A DNA stretch of 64,000 bases, from NCBI GenBank assembly GCA_030035585.1, contig CM057462.1, positions 120,709,234-120,773,233 on the forward strand, written 5' to 3'. This stretch comes from Dugong dugon (lineage: Eukaryota; Chordata; Mammalia; Sirenia; Dugongidae). Numbering within the stretch: position 1 is the first letter of the stretch; each line of letters opens with the position of its first letter. Shown here in pieces: positions 52,804 through 63,907 of this stretch. The notes beneath the pieces were generated by a model, which did no database searches, was not told the origin of the DNA, and was given only the letters and a program-made list of their open reading frames with translations. Made by a program: the position numbers and the translations under genes.

Positions 52804-53270
52804 GCTACAAAAGGAAAAAAAGTAACTTCACAGTATAGAAACCTCACAAATACCATCTTAATGAAAGAGATCAAAATTACTACCATCAGAGATGGATGAA
52901 TAGACATTGTGTACCACCAGATAGGATGCAACGAAAAGACATAGCATTTCTTATATTTCAGCCGAAAATGTATAAACTGGGTTTAATCACGAGCCATCAT
53001 CAGACAAACCTCAACTGAGAGACATTCTGCAATGTGGTTCGTAATTTTCAAAAAATGTCAAGGTTGTAAACTTCAAGGAAAGGCTGAGAAACGTTCCAGA
53101 CTGAAAGATACTAGAGAAACATGACAACATGATGTACAACATGTGATCCTGGATTCTATAGAGGAGCTACTGAGGCAATTGGCCAAACGTGATTTGGGTT
53201 TCTGGGGGAGAGATATAGAGAAGTTCTTTGTACTACTTTGCTAACTTTTCTATGTGAAACAGGGGTGGGG
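52804..53270 (+). mobile_element. Old L1M 3' UTR, right part
   Basis: cctcacaaataccatcttaa, ggaaaggctgagaaacgttc, cagactgaaagatactagag, aaacatgacaacatgatgta and gtgatcctggattctataga match the L1M 3' UTR text (..ggctgaggaactgt..gagacatgacaact..gtgatcctggattgg..). Confidence 0.75.
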
Positions 53271-53279
53271 AGGGGTTCC

Positions 53280-54115
53280 AAACAACATCTAAGTGGTCGA
53301 TTGTCATGGTAATATGAGTCTTGTGCAAGCCCTTAGTGTTAAGGAAAGGATGTCAGGCTGGTGACAGGAAGATGCGGGGGGAAGCGGGTGGAGTGTGAAA
53401 CGTGTGTGGCTCAGGACAAGACGGCACATTTGTGGAGTAAGACGATTGATTTAGGGATAATGGTTTGAGAAGTCCTCTCATTTCACCCATGGGGGCCTGA
53501 AATGAAATTAGGCACCAGCCATCTTTGGCTAAACTTCCCTTCGCTTTGAAATATGGCCTGTACACTTGCTAGATTGGTCTATCTGCTAACATTGCCTCAA
53601 GGCAACCCCTGAAGATGCCTCAGGAAAGTGCTGAGAAACTGTTGGAGCCTCTTAGGATCTTGGCAAACAATGTGATGATTATTTTAACTTAATTTGGCCA
53701 GCAGATGGCACCAGGTAATTCAGGGAAAGAATTAGAGACAGCCCAGGTGGGGAGGCTGTCTGCTGCTGCTGCTGCTTCAGTGTCTCCGAGCCAGGAGGGG
53801 GCAGAGGCCTGGCTGGCTCATGGAGCTGGCAGTCTTTGAATCAAAGGGCTCCTGCCAGACAACAAAACCTCGGGCAGTCCAACCTCACTCGTCGGGAATA
53901 ATGGGGGAAGGAGAAAGACTGAGAGAAAAGTCTTCATTGTGTTTTTAAGGAAAGACGGTTTTATCTCTTTCCAATACTGTAATGTAAATCAGAAAAAGAG
54001 AAGCCACCATTTAACATACACTGAATTAGATGCCTTAAGAGTCCCAAACTTTCAAAAGAAGAGTTGGACAAACACTTGACCTAAAGTGGCATCAACAATT
54101 TATGGCAATAATCAT
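53280..54115. other. Single-copy segment with a short (CTG)n run
   Basis: No element recognised. ctgctgctgctgctgcttca at about 53760. The segment 53755-53900 is GC-richer than its surroundings. No exon identified. Confidence 0.4.
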
Positions 54116-54119
54116 AAAT

Positions 54120-54350
54120 ACAGGGCCTTTGTTTCTTTATCTATAAAATGGGACCAGGTTAGATGAGTCAGAATATGCAGAGTGTTTTAAAACAGTGATT
54201 AGCATATGGAAAGCACTCAATAAAAATCAGCTGCAATTATTATTATTTACTGAGAACCTACTATGGGCCAGGCATTGGGCTAAATGTTTCACATGTGTGT
54301 TGGGTCATTTATTCCTTGTAATAGTCTTGTACTATATAGTTTATTATCTC
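54120..54350. mobile_element. Two MIR relics in opposite orientation
   Basis: Plus: tttatctataaaatgggacc, then agcactcaataaaaatcagc (54120-54235). Minus: tactgagaacctactatggg, then ccaggcattgggctaaatgt (54245-54350). Confidence 0.65.
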
Positions 54351-54374
54351 AATTAAAAAAAAAAAATTTAACAT

Positions 54375-54475
54375 TTAACTCATTTGCTTAAATTCATTCA
54401 AGCATTTACTAAGTACCTACTAGAGCACTGTGGATTCAACAGGGATGAGGACAGACATGCACCTTGGAACTTAGC
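54375..54475 (-). mobile_element. L2 LINE 3' fragment
   Basis: aattcattcaagcatttact, aagtacctactagagcactg and tggattcaacagggatgagg. Confidence 0.5.
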
Positions 54476-54529
54476 AGACCTGAACCCAGGTCTGCCAAAT
54501 TCAAAAGCCTTGTTTTTACTGCCTTCCAC

Positions 54530-54637
54530 GATAAAAAGAGCCAACTTTTACTGAATTCCTATTATGTTCCAGGAACTTTACATATTATTTAATTTCCATG
54601 TCAACTCAGTGGGGTGAGAATTATTGTCATTACTATT
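54530..54637 (-). mobile_element. MIR, left part, split by an LTR
   Basis: aacttttactgaattcctat, tatgttccaggaactttaca and ggtgagaattattgtcatta. It resumes at 55163 (ttacaaatgaggaggtgtta), as the antisense MIR requires. Confidence 0.8.
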
Positions 54638-55157
54638 TGTCTTAGTTGTCTAGTGCTGCTATAACAGAAATACCACAAGTGGGTGGCTTTAACAAAGAGA
54701 AATTTATTCTCTCACAGTCTAGGAGGCTAGAAGTCCGAATTCAGGGTGCCAGCTCCAGGGGAAGTCTTTCTCTCTGTTGGCTCTAGGGAAAAGTCTTTGT
54801 CATCAACCTTCCCCTGGTCTAGGAGATTCTCAGCCCAGGGACCCAAGGTCCAAAGCACTTTTTTGCTGCTGGCTTTTCTTTCTTGGTGGTAGGAAGTCTC
54901 CCTGTTTCTCTGTTCACTTCTCTCTTTTATATCTTAAAAGAGATTTACTCAAAATACAACCTAATCTTGTAGAACGAGTCCTGACTCATTAACCTAACTG
55001 CCTCTAATCCTGCCTCATTAACATCATAGAGATAAGATTTACAACACATAGGAAAATCATATCAGATGACAAAATGGTGGACACTCACACAATACTGGGG
55101 ATCATGGCCTAGCCAAATTGATATGCATTTTTGGGGGACACAGTTCAATCTATAACA
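54638..55157 (-). mobile_element. Solo LTR, lineage family 'A' (ERVL/MaLR-like fossil)
   Basis: tgtcttagttgtctagtgct to acagttcaatctataaca. Perfect 5-bp duplication ctatt at 54633-54637 and 55158-55162. It splits a MIR. Closest in sequence to the copies at 4227 and 7242. No internal region. Confidence 0.9.
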
Positions 55158-55265
55158 CTATTTTACAAATGAGGAGGTGTTAAGTGACTTGTTCAAAGGT
55201 CATGTGATAACAAGTAGTCAAGCCCCCTACGTATTTGAAGACCATGCTCTTTCCACGGCAACGAG
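55158..55265 (-). mobile_element. MIR, right part
   Basis: ctattttacaaatgaggagg, ttgttcaaaggtcatgtgat and gaagaccatgctctttccac. Confidence 0.75.
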
Positions 55266-55429
55266 AGATCTGCACCAGCACCGCCCTCATCCTGTCCAAA
55301 AGTTACAAATATTCCAGCACAGGCAGGGTATGAAATCAGAAAGGTATCTTGGTGTTAAGGATCTTTTGCACTCTTCAGATTCAATTCTTTCAGCATGTCA
55401 ATAAGGCAGCTTTAGTATTAGCATTATGG

Positions 55430-55650
55430 ATTTAGGATCAAAAGATCCAAGACTAACACTTTGCTCTTTTTCTTATGAGCTACATAAATTTAAGCAAGTC
55501 ATTGGCCTTTCTGGGACTCCATTTTCTTGTTTGTAAATTGTGGATAATATATACTACAGTGGTTAACTGTGAAGAGTCAAAGAGATAATTTATGTGAAAC
55601 TGCTTTGAACACTATAAAGGGAAATGTAAGAATTATGTCGATTGCCTGCT
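55430..55650 (+). mobile_element. MIR SINE relic
   Basis: atttaagcaagtcattggcc, tttctgggactccattttct and tgtttgtaaattgtggataa, then aaagagataatttatgtgaa. Confidence 0.75.
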
Positions 55651-55774
55651 AAAAACCTTGCTATTGAATCTAGCACAAAGCCTGCGTGCAAGGTCTTCTG
55701 TGCTCTGGTTTCAAACTATCTCTCCAGTCTTATCTCTCTCTTGTCTTCTACATGTTTTTAAGTAAACATTACAG

Positions 55775-56215
55775 AAATCCCAATCAAAACTGGCTTAAGA
55801 AATAAAGGGAATTTATTGGTTAATATATAAATTGGTTTGATTGGTGATTGGAATACTGAAGGAATACTTCAGCTTTAGGAGTGGCTTGATCAGAACCCAA
55901 TCTCTCCCTCTCCACCTTTTGGCTGTCCTTCTGTGCTAGCTCCATTTTTAGGCTTTCTCCTCATGTTACAAGCTGATTGCAGCAGCTTCTACCTTTACAA
56001 ACTCTTAGCTTCAAATCCAACAGAAAGAGAACTCTCACAGTTGAATTCTAACTAGATTCAGAGATTCAAACCAAACATTCATCAGTCTAAATTGGGTCAC
56101 ATGGCCACCATTCAACCAATCACCTTTTTAGGGGTCTAAAATATGCTAACCATGACCAATAAGGCCCACCCTTAGAGCTGAAGGTTGCCAACCTCACACC
56201 TTATGGGATAACAGA
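55775..56215 (-). repeat. Old interspersed repeat, family uncertain
   Basis: aaggaatacttcagctttag, tctaaattgggtcacatggc, caccattcaaccaatcacct and ctgaaggttgccaacctcac resemble a widespread eutherian repeat with several ..ccaatcac.. and ..gggtcacatg.. motifs. I cannot assign the family or be sure of orientation. Confidence 0.35.
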
Positions 56216-56639
56216 GGGGAGGGATTATTCCCCAAGTACAATTTGGGGTATTATTTCCACTAGAAGAAAGATGAATGGTTTTTGAGTGGTGAACACAACA
56301 GATGTCTTCCACACCTACATTCTAGTCGAACTGAACTGTGTGTGGTGTCTGAAGCACACTCTGTACTTCTGGTACTTCTGGCAGGCCTGTGGTCACACTC
56401 ATCTCTTGATCCGGAACTCTTGCTCTCCCCTTCCAAGTTTCTTTTCACCTTGGCCCTCATAATTCAAACACTATCCTCCTACTGCCCTTGGATGTAATCC
56501 ATTTATTCTCTGAGCATCAACACCTCTCATAGTTAATGCTATAGAATATCTCTATGTCTGAAAGTGAATCATTCTGGGGATGATTGAGTGAGTATGTTAG
56601 GTAGATTGCTCATTTACTTGTCTTGTTCTCACGGGTCTG

Positions 56640-56740
56640 TGAATTCCTTGACACCTGTGTTGGGTCTGTATCTCCACGGCTGAGCCCAGTGCCTAGAACA
56701 TAATAGACACTCCACAAATGTTTGGTAAATGATGGTGTAA
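56640..56740 (+). mobile_element. L2 LINE 3' fragment
   Basis: aattccttgacacctgtgtt, gtatctccacggctgagccc, agtgcctagaacataataga and caaatgtttggtaaatgatg form the sense L2 3' end. Confidence 0.75.
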
Positions 56741-57195
56741 AGGAGTAAAAGCAATAATGTTTGGAAAAATATGTGCTTACTAATTTAGATGTTTTGAAAG
56801 AAATCCCAGATGTCAGTTTACTTTGCTGATTTTTTGCCTACTTCTGCTATAACAGAAGAAGCGCTAAAATCATTTCTGATGAAGGATTTTGAGTCAGAGG
56901 CTCAGAGAATATTAGCGCTAAAGGAAATCTCCACTGTCAACTGCCTGGCATTTAGCAGACATTCAAGTGGTATGGGAATGGATATGAAAGTGGGATAGGT
57001 GAACAAAAGTTCATGATATAGGGACTCATTGATGCTAAAAAAACTAGTAGACTGTATAGTCAGGGTTTTGGCAAAGAAGAGATGACCCATTCAAAATGGA
57101 TAATTGAGAATTAGGGCTAGCAATAGCAGTGAGTCATTACAACCCCTAGACCAGAGTGGGCCAGAGCTCGGAGGAGCTACCCAACCCAGAGAAAA

Positions 57196-57325
57196 GTGAA
57201 GGAGAGGGCCACCCAACAGAAGCTGTGGACTTTGATAGAAGAACTCAGCCACTGAGCCAAGGTGAAGGAGAGGGCCACCCAACAGAAGCTGTGGCCTTTG
57301 ATAGAAGAACTCAGCCACTGAGCCA
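57196..57325. repeat. 66-bp tandem duplication, two copies
   Basis: gtgaaggagagggccaccca starts at 57196 and again at 57262. The two units are nearly identical up to agaactcagccactgagcca. The minus strand is open through both (a repeated 22-residue peptide with LLLGGPLL), but nothing else supports a gene. Confidence 0.85.
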
Positions 57326-58008
57326 GGGACATTAATGAGCCAACCCTTTTCTCCTCCCGTCCTCTCCTATTAGCCAAACCCAACAGGAAGCCAAAGCACA
57401 AGGATACCTATTGAATTAGTCCATACAGATCAGCCTTCCAGGGCACAGAGAAAGGTGGACAAAAGTGAACAGGGGATTTTTTGAGAACAAACAGAGAATA
57501 TTGACAAAGACCTTGGAGATCTTCTAGTCCTGTGGTTATTTTTATTTTTATTTTTTTGCATCAGAAGTCTTTATTCTTTATATATTTAAGAAGAAGCAGA
57601 ATAGAATGCAATGGAGATGATGTGATAGAATGAGTTAGAGTTGGAGGGGATACTTGTTCGATGTCCCCTTGCTCCCTATGGTAGATCCTAGGCACTGCCA
57701 CAGAAGCCCCTGTACTCTGTGGAACATAGTTTGAAAATCACTGGTAGTTTAGTCTATTCATACATATGAGGAAACTGAGTAAGTTACTTGCTAAAAGTTA
57801 TCCATTGAGTTAGTGGCAGAGATGTCCACTAGAACTCTGGCCTCCTGGTTCCCAGTTCAGTGCTCAAGCATCATTCAGGCACTGAGGGTGTGGTAAGGAA
57901 TTCCCAGAAAGTTGAGGCTATAATAGGTTGGGGAGGCAGGGCAGCACAGTTTAATCTGGAGTCAGACAGATTCAAGTTTGAATCCTGGCTCTGGGACTTT
58001 TAGGGCAG

Positions 58009-58216
58009 CTGGAGTCCCTGGGTGCTGCAAATGGTTAATGTGCTCAGCTGCTAATCAAAATGTTGTAGGTTCAAGTCCACCCAGAGTCACCTCAGAAGAA
58101 AGGCCTGGTAATCTATTTCTGAGAAGTCAGCCATTGAAAACCCTATGGAGCACAGTTCTACTCTGACACACGTGGGGTCACCATGAGTCGAAATCAGTTT
58201 GACGGTACTGGTTTTC
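58009..58216 (+). mobile_element. AfroSINE, long type, in MIR
   Basis: gagtccctgggtgctgcaaa, gtaggttcaagtccacccag, gaaaggcctggtaatctatt and ggtcaccatgagtcgaaatc, ending gacggtactggtttt. Confidence 0.9.
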
Positions 58217-58269
58217 ATCTTCAATTGCCTCATGAGCAAAATGGAAATAAGAATGTCTAGTTTATACAG

Positions 58270-58432
58270 CAGAGACCCTGGTGGTGTAGTCGTTAAGACC
58301 TACAGCTGCTAACCAAAAGATTGGCAGTTTGAATTCATCAGGTGCTCCTTGAATACTGTATGGGGCAGTTCTACTCTGTCCTATAGATTCGCTATAAGTC
58401 AGAAACAACTCGATAGCAAAGGGTTTGGTTTG
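58270..58432 (+). mobile_element. AfroSINE, short type, in MIR
   Basis: agaccctggtggtgtagtcg, ttggcagtttgaattcatca, ctccttgaatactgtatggg and cgctataagtcagaaacaac, ending gggtttggtttgg. Weak duplication tagtttata / tagcttata. Confidence 0.9.
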
Positions 58433-58736
58433 GTTAGCTTATAGAGCTGTTGGGAAGATAAACAAGATAATGTTTATAAAGGGCTTAGAACAGTGTCTGG
58501 CACTGAACCTCATCAATAACTGGTCACTGTTATCAATAGTAACTGCCTTAAAGCTCTCTGAAATCACACACTGGTCTCATTGACATGTCTTGAGAAGTCT
58601 CCAAGACCAGAATGTGACCAAACATGAGGAGGAGGAAAAAGATTTTATAATGGACTTTTGTTGGTTTTGCCTTCCTAGCATCCATCCCTGATTGGCAGAA
58701 CCTCTCCAGTGTCAGTCCATGTCGCTTGAATATGGT

Positions 58737-58761
58737 CAACCCCAACCCCAACCCCAACACC
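58737..58761 (-). repeat. (AACCCC)n short tract
   Basis: Three to four units of aacccc. The minus strand reads TTGGGG repeats. Confidence 0.7.
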
Positions 58762-59069
58762 AGGGCTTTTGGTGTGACCCAATCCTGAGCTAATCAGTGT
58801 AAATCCATCCTCCTAGTTGTCATTTTAGAATAAATCCTAGGACTTTTGCAAGATTTACTGGAAAAGAAGAGTTATTTTCTTCGGAGATTCTTAGCAGAAA
58901 GAAATGATATCAGCAAGGAGTTGCTGGGAATTCATGTGGAGGCAGAGAAGGACTCCATTTCAGAAAAAAAAAAAAAAAAATCAAAGACAAGAAAATGGAA
59001 TGAGAATCCTGATGACATCATTTCAGGTCCTAGGCAAAAAAATAAAAACAAAAACAAAAAAACCCAGGC

Positions 59070-59278
59070 CAGGAGTTGGCAAACTGTTTCTGGAAAGGGC
59101 TAGGCAGTAAATATTTTAGGTTTGTAGGCCCTAAGGTCTCTCTTGCAACTAACTGCTCAACTCCACCCTTGTAGCTCAAAAGCAGCCATAGAAAATACAT
59201 AAAAGAATGGACGTGGCTGTGTGACAATAAAATTTTATTTACAAAAAAGGACAATGGGCTGTAGTTTGCTGATTTCTG
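59070..59278. mobile_element. hAT-type MITE with inverted ends
   Basis: Starts caggagttggcaaactgttt and ends tagtttgctgatttctg. The ends are an imperfect ~16-bp inverted repeat (caggagttggcaaact against cagaaatcagcaaact). Interior text taaatattttaggtttgtag and aaagcagccatagaaaatac is typical of a common eutherian MER-type element. 8-bp flanks acccaggc / ccctaggc (two mismatches) fit a hAT duplication. Confidence 0.8.
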
Positions 59279-59775
59279 CCCTAGGCCATGCCTAAAGCCA
59301 AACAACTTTTGGATTTTTCAATTAGATTTTCTGCTAAATTCCCGTTTTCTTAGGCTAGTCTCATATCACTATAATGGAAAGATTACATTTGATGAAATAT
59401 AACCTTAATCAGCCTAGCATGTCACAGATTGCCTAATGGTAGAGAAATCAGCCATTGCTGTCATCAAGTGGAGACTCTTGTGGGAAAAAAAAAAAATCCC
59501 CTTTCTTTCTAAGTCCATTCTGTAATTGCTAGTTGTTTGGGGTCATGTGTTGCTGTCACAGAAGTTGTATTTTTACTGGAGTTTATCTCCTTCATGTCAT
59601 GAAGGAGAATCAAGTACCCTCGTGAGTCTTTGCCTTAGAGCAAGCAGTCCAACAAAAGACTAAAATATCCACTTGAATTATTGCAAGGCAAAATTATTCC
59701 AGAGGATGCAATCTCAAATATTTAAGAACCTGTAGAAGGGTTCTTATTCAGGCCACATAAAAATGGGAGCGTGGA

Positions 59776-60224
59776 CCTAAGTGCCCGTCAAATTCATAAA
59801 AAAAGACCAGACTTATTGGTCTGACAGAGATTGGAGAACCCTCTGAGACTATGGCCCCCCGGACACTCTGCTAACTCAGAACTAAAGCCACTCCTGAAGT
59901 TCACCCTTCAGCCAAAGATTAGAAAGCTCTATAAGACACACAATAACACACGTGAGGAACGTGCTTCTTACTTCAATCATGTATATGAGACAGAGTGGGC
60001 AGCACCTTCCCCAAAGCAATGATGAGAAGGTAGGAAGGGACAGGAAAAAAGGACGGATGGAAATGGGGAACCCAGAGTGGGAAAGGGGAAAGCATTGACA
60101 CATCATGGGGATTGCAATCAATGTCACAAAACAATTTATGTATAAATTGTTGAAAGAGAAACTAATTTGCTCTGTAAACTTTCACCTAAAGCACACTTAA
60201 AAAAAAAACAAACAAAACAAAACA
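59776..60224 (+). mobile_element. 5'-truncated L1 3' UTR
   Basis: aaagaccagacttattggtc, gagaaccctctgagactatg and tctgtaaactttcacctaaa, then an A-rich end. Target duplication ggagcgtgga (59766-59775) / ggaacgtgga (60225-60234). A third L1 3' UTR variant, between the L1-A and L1-B types. Confidence 0.85.
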
Positions 60225-60685
60225 GGAACGTGGATGTGTTGTGTGGAGAAGAAGGATGAGATCTTTAGGAACGAGATCCAAATGTTCCTGTCAAGGAAAT
60301 TTATTGCCCTTCTTAGAAAATGACTTTGCTATATGGAAGATCTCATGTTCTTGGATCAGTGTTTCCTGTTTTATCCTTTCTGACTAATTTCTTGCAGTTA
60401 CTCAGATCTTCTCTGAGTTAAGATGACTTACTTGAAAGCTGAACACTGCAGTCTTAATCCTCAAAACATTAAGAGGAGCTCCTGCTGGCAAGTTGCAGAT
60501 ATTATATGTAAGTGTCTACTTAAGGAATTTCAGTGTTCACTAAGCAGCAAAATGAGCTAGGAGTAGCAAAGGACTTAATAATCAACAGTGTCTTTACCTG
60601 AGGATTGAAGGAATATCACCAGTGTGGGATATAATCCAATGCTAAATTGTACATAACAAACTTGAAATGCTATTCCTAAGAATGG

Positions 60686-60880
60686 AATCCCTGGGTGATG
60701 CAAATGGTTAACATGCTCAGCTGCTAACTGAAAGGTTGGAGGCTCAAGTCCACTCAGAGGCACCTTGGAAGAAAGGCCTGATGATCTACCTCCAAAAAGT
60801 TAGCCATTAAAAACCCCAGGGAGCACAGCTCTATTCTGATGCACTTGGGCCACCGTGAGTTGGAATCACCTTGAAGGCAA
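60686..60880 (+). mobile_element. AfroSINE, long type
   Basis: gaatccctgggtgatgcaaa, ctgaaaggttggaggctcaa, gaaaggcctgatgatctacc and ccaccgtgagttggaatcac, ending gaaggcaactggtt. Confidence 0.9.
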
Positions 60881-61014
60881 CTGGTTGATTATTAGAAGAA
60901 TGAGATTAATATGGGCTAAATAATTTGGGCAAGGACTCATGGAAGGATGAAGAGTGAGGATACTCCAGCTGGGGAGAATTAGACGCAGCACTGTGAATGA
61001 GCCAGTCCATTTAG

Positions 61015-61200
61015 TTTAATAAATATTTATGAAACACACCCTTTGTGCCAGATACTGGTAATAAGAGGAACAGGGTCCCTGCCCTTTGGCACTTACAGTC
61101 TAGCAAGGTATGCAGGGAACATCAGTCAGAGTATACAGAATTTATCTGGTTAAATTGTTGAGACAAAGTTGGAGAGAAAGGGCAGGCCAGATGAGATGTA
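61015..61200 (-). mobile_element. L2 LINE 3' fragment
   Basis: tttaataaatatttatgaaa, tttgtgccagatactggtaa, tccctgccctttggcactta and cagtctagcaaggtatg. Confidence 0.7.
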
Positions 61201-61436
61201 GGAGCACGGAAATGATGTGACTGCTTCAAGGGAGGACTTGATGACAACGCATGGTATTTTAATCTATGTTATGAAGAGGGCGTTGAGGAGGGAAATGGGA
61301 CATGGAGGTCAATGTGAGTGTGGGAGAGTGGTGGAAAAGCCTGAACTCCAGCCTTGTACTTCCTCATGTGTTTTTGTCAGATACTGCAAAAACCTGGATC
61401 CTCTTATTTCTAGCTAATGGCAGGACCTGTTTTACG

Positions 61437-61617
61437 TTTGTTGTTGTGTACTCATGGCGACCTTATAGGACAGAGTAGAACTGCCCCACAGGGTTTCTTA
61501 GGATGTAATCTTTATTGAGCCAATTACCAAGTCTTCTGCTGGAGTCACTGATGGATTTGAACTGCTGGCCTTTCCGTTAACAACTGAGCTCTTAACCATT
61601 GAGCCACCACGTCTCCT
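61437..61617 (-). mobile_element. AfroSINE
   Basis: ttgttgttgtgtactcatgg, aggacagagtagaactgccc, tgatggatttgaactgctgg and ttaaccattgagccaccacg. Weak flanks gttttacgttt / gttttgcacgtt. Confidence 0.88.
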
Positions 61618-61796
61618 TGTTTTGCACGTTATCACCCAGCAAAATGAAGGTGCTTAGAAAGCATTAAGTTTCTGTTTATGGTGATGGAAAATTTGGCAAT
61701 GGATTTTGGTGATGTTTGCACAACTTGATTAATGCAATTGATCCCACTAAGTACACGTGAAAAACATTAAATTAGCAAATGTTGTGACATATATAT

Positions 61797-61952
61797 AAAA
61801 CCCATTGCAGTCGAGTCGGTTCTGACTCGTGGTGACCCTATAGGACAGAGTAGAACTGCCCCATAGAGTTTCCAAGGAGTCCTTGGTGGATTCGAATTGC
61901 CAATCTTTTGGTTAGCAGGTGAGCTCTTAACCACTGTACAACCAGGGCCCTG
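61797..61952 (-). mobile_element. AfroSINE, short type
   Basis: aaaacccattgcagtcgagt, cggttctgactcgtggtgac, ttggtggattcgaattgcca and accactgtacaaccagggcc. Flanked by TA-rich atatata on both sides (61790 and 61953). Confidence 0.92.
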
Positions 61953-61959
61953 TATATAT

Positions 61960-63330
61960 ACATCAGGTTGGGTGATTTACCAAGTCCCCTGAACACAAAG
62001 GCATGAATGATTATCATTTTATTAGGCAGGAGTTGAGTGATACACAGAACACCCTATAAACAGGTCCTATCTTAAGAGCCCTGAACAGGAAGACCTAAGT
62101 TCTGAGAGCATCTCTGTCACTAACCAGCTGTAAAGCCCAGTCCATGGAATGATATTTGGCCAGGACAGTGTTTAAAAACTTTCAATTGTGGGCAACTTTA
62201 CACAGGGAGTGCATTTCTCTTTGCCAGAGATCGACCACTCCCTACTAATTATACTTGACCTTCATGTTACCTGCCTGGCCTTCGTGTTACCAAATGGCCC
62301 CTGCTGCCATCTAGTTTCTGATACTTGACATAAGGAGGAGGATCAGTGAGGCAACCTTGGGGCAACTGCAACATTAACTGCAATATTTGTGGGTAACCAG
62401 TGAAGGAGGATAGAAGAGAATTAGGAAAAAGCAGTGTGCTGGAAACAACTGTTTCAAGGAGGAGGTGAAATTGATACAGAAAGTTCAAATACAGTGAGAA
62501 CAACAGATTAGCAATTAGAAGATCACTGGTAGTGAAGATAAATTTCAGTAGTAGAGTTGGGGCAGAAACCAGATTATAATTGGGTTGGCAATGCTAGGAA
62601 TTGAAATAGGACTAACAGCTAGTGTAGGTTTGGCTGTAAAATCATGATTCAGACATGGAATCTAACCTTCCCAGCGATGTGTAGTAATCATCACAAAGTG
62701 TATGTTTCTAGAAAAAATAAACTTTCAGTGATGAATCTTAGCTATGTTGTCATATTGTATCTGAGGCTGAGGGAAGGACTTTAACTGAGGTCACTGGGGA
62801 ATAAGAAAGAGATTCCAAGTAGAAAACAGGTTTAATTTCTTGGCAGAAGGAAGCCTGAGGTCTTCTAGATCTTCATGCATTTTACATGATTGCTTAATTT
62901 CAGGAAATCCTGATTCACTGCCCCTATAGGGTAAGAAGCAAAAGGCTAGTCTCAATTTACTACCTTGCAAACCTGTTTCGAGTATAGGAGAGATTATTCC
63001 TGGCAGAAATATGTCTGTTCAGTGCCTATTTTAATTTTAAAATGCTTTGGTATGTGTATATTTTATTTTCTTTGAGAAAAATCAGACTGCAAATGGGCAA
63101 AGTACAAACCTCCTGGCTTAACTTTTGAATGAGAAATGGGAGTGCCATCATCAAATCTATACAATCAGAGAAATGAACCTTTGATAAATGGCCCAGATGA
63201 AGCTTGGATGAAGAAAAATGAGGAGGAAGTTTGAAGCAGTTTGCTAAGTGAGGGTACCAGAGTTGGATAATGCAAGAAGCAGAAGGCTACTAACAATGTT
63301 GCTGAAAATTGTACTGTATTTTAATCCATT
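61960..63330. other. No recognised element or gene
   Basis: About 1.4 kb of single-copy-looking DNA. No frame over 80 codons, no motif and no repeat family seen. Confidence 0.4.
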
Positions 63331-63334
63331 CCCT

Positions 63335-63870
63335 CTCTCCTTCACTTTTACTTCTCCTTCTCTAGTGACACCTTCCTCTCAGTCTATAAACATGCTCTAA
63401 TTTCTCTCTGGCTACAAAATTCCTCCTTTGATCCTCAAACACAATTTATTTTTTTCCTGTTTTATTCAAGTTTCTTTAAAGGATTGTCTCTACTTCCCAC
63501 CTCCTGATCGCTCCTCAATTCACTTCTCTCTTCACTTCCCTGGAATCTGGTTTCTGGCAGTTTGTAAAGGCTCCCACTAAGGTCATTAATGACCTTCCAA
63601 TTGCAAAATCTAATGGACTTTTTTTTAGTCCACAGTTTACTGGATCCTTCTTTTGCATGGTGATATGACAGACCAATACCTTGGCCTCTATGATCCTCTC
63701 TTGGGCCTCTTCAAATCTTCCGCTGTTTCCTTTCTTTTTCATTGGCGTCTCTCTCTTTGCTTTTCTTCTTAGACACTGACATTATCCTGGATTTGGTGCT
63801 CACACTGCTGCTGCTCTTTTCATTACATTTTTTTCCAGGATGATTGCATCTTTTCTCATAGTTTTCATAC
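63335..63870 (+). mobile_element. L2 LINE reverse-transcriptase region (relic)
   Basis: ctcctcaattcacttctctc, ggaatctggtttctggcagt, ctcccactaaggtcattaat, gaccttccaattgcaaaatc and taatggactttttttt match the L2 text encoding ..VTNDLLVAKSNGHFSVL.., just before RT motif A. Many small changes leave no long frame. Confidence 0.7.
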
Positions 63871-63907
63871 AGTGGACTCAGATATTAGATGGGGGCTAGG
63901 TTCTAAA

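Larger units (their letters stand above)
57935..58515 (+). mobile_element. MIR SINE split by two AfroSINEs
   Basis: gcagcacagtttaatctgga, gtcagacagattcaagtttg and aatcctggctctgggacttt; then ttcaattgcctcatgagcaa and aatggaaataagaatgtcta; then agagctgttgggaagataaa, aagggcttagaacagtgtct and ggcactgaacc. These are the three consecutive blocks of MIR. Confidence 0.85.

Noticed and set aside
58737-58761. Interstitial telomere
   Set aside because: The unit is AACCCC, not the vertebrate TTAGGG/CCCTAA, and there are only three to four copies.
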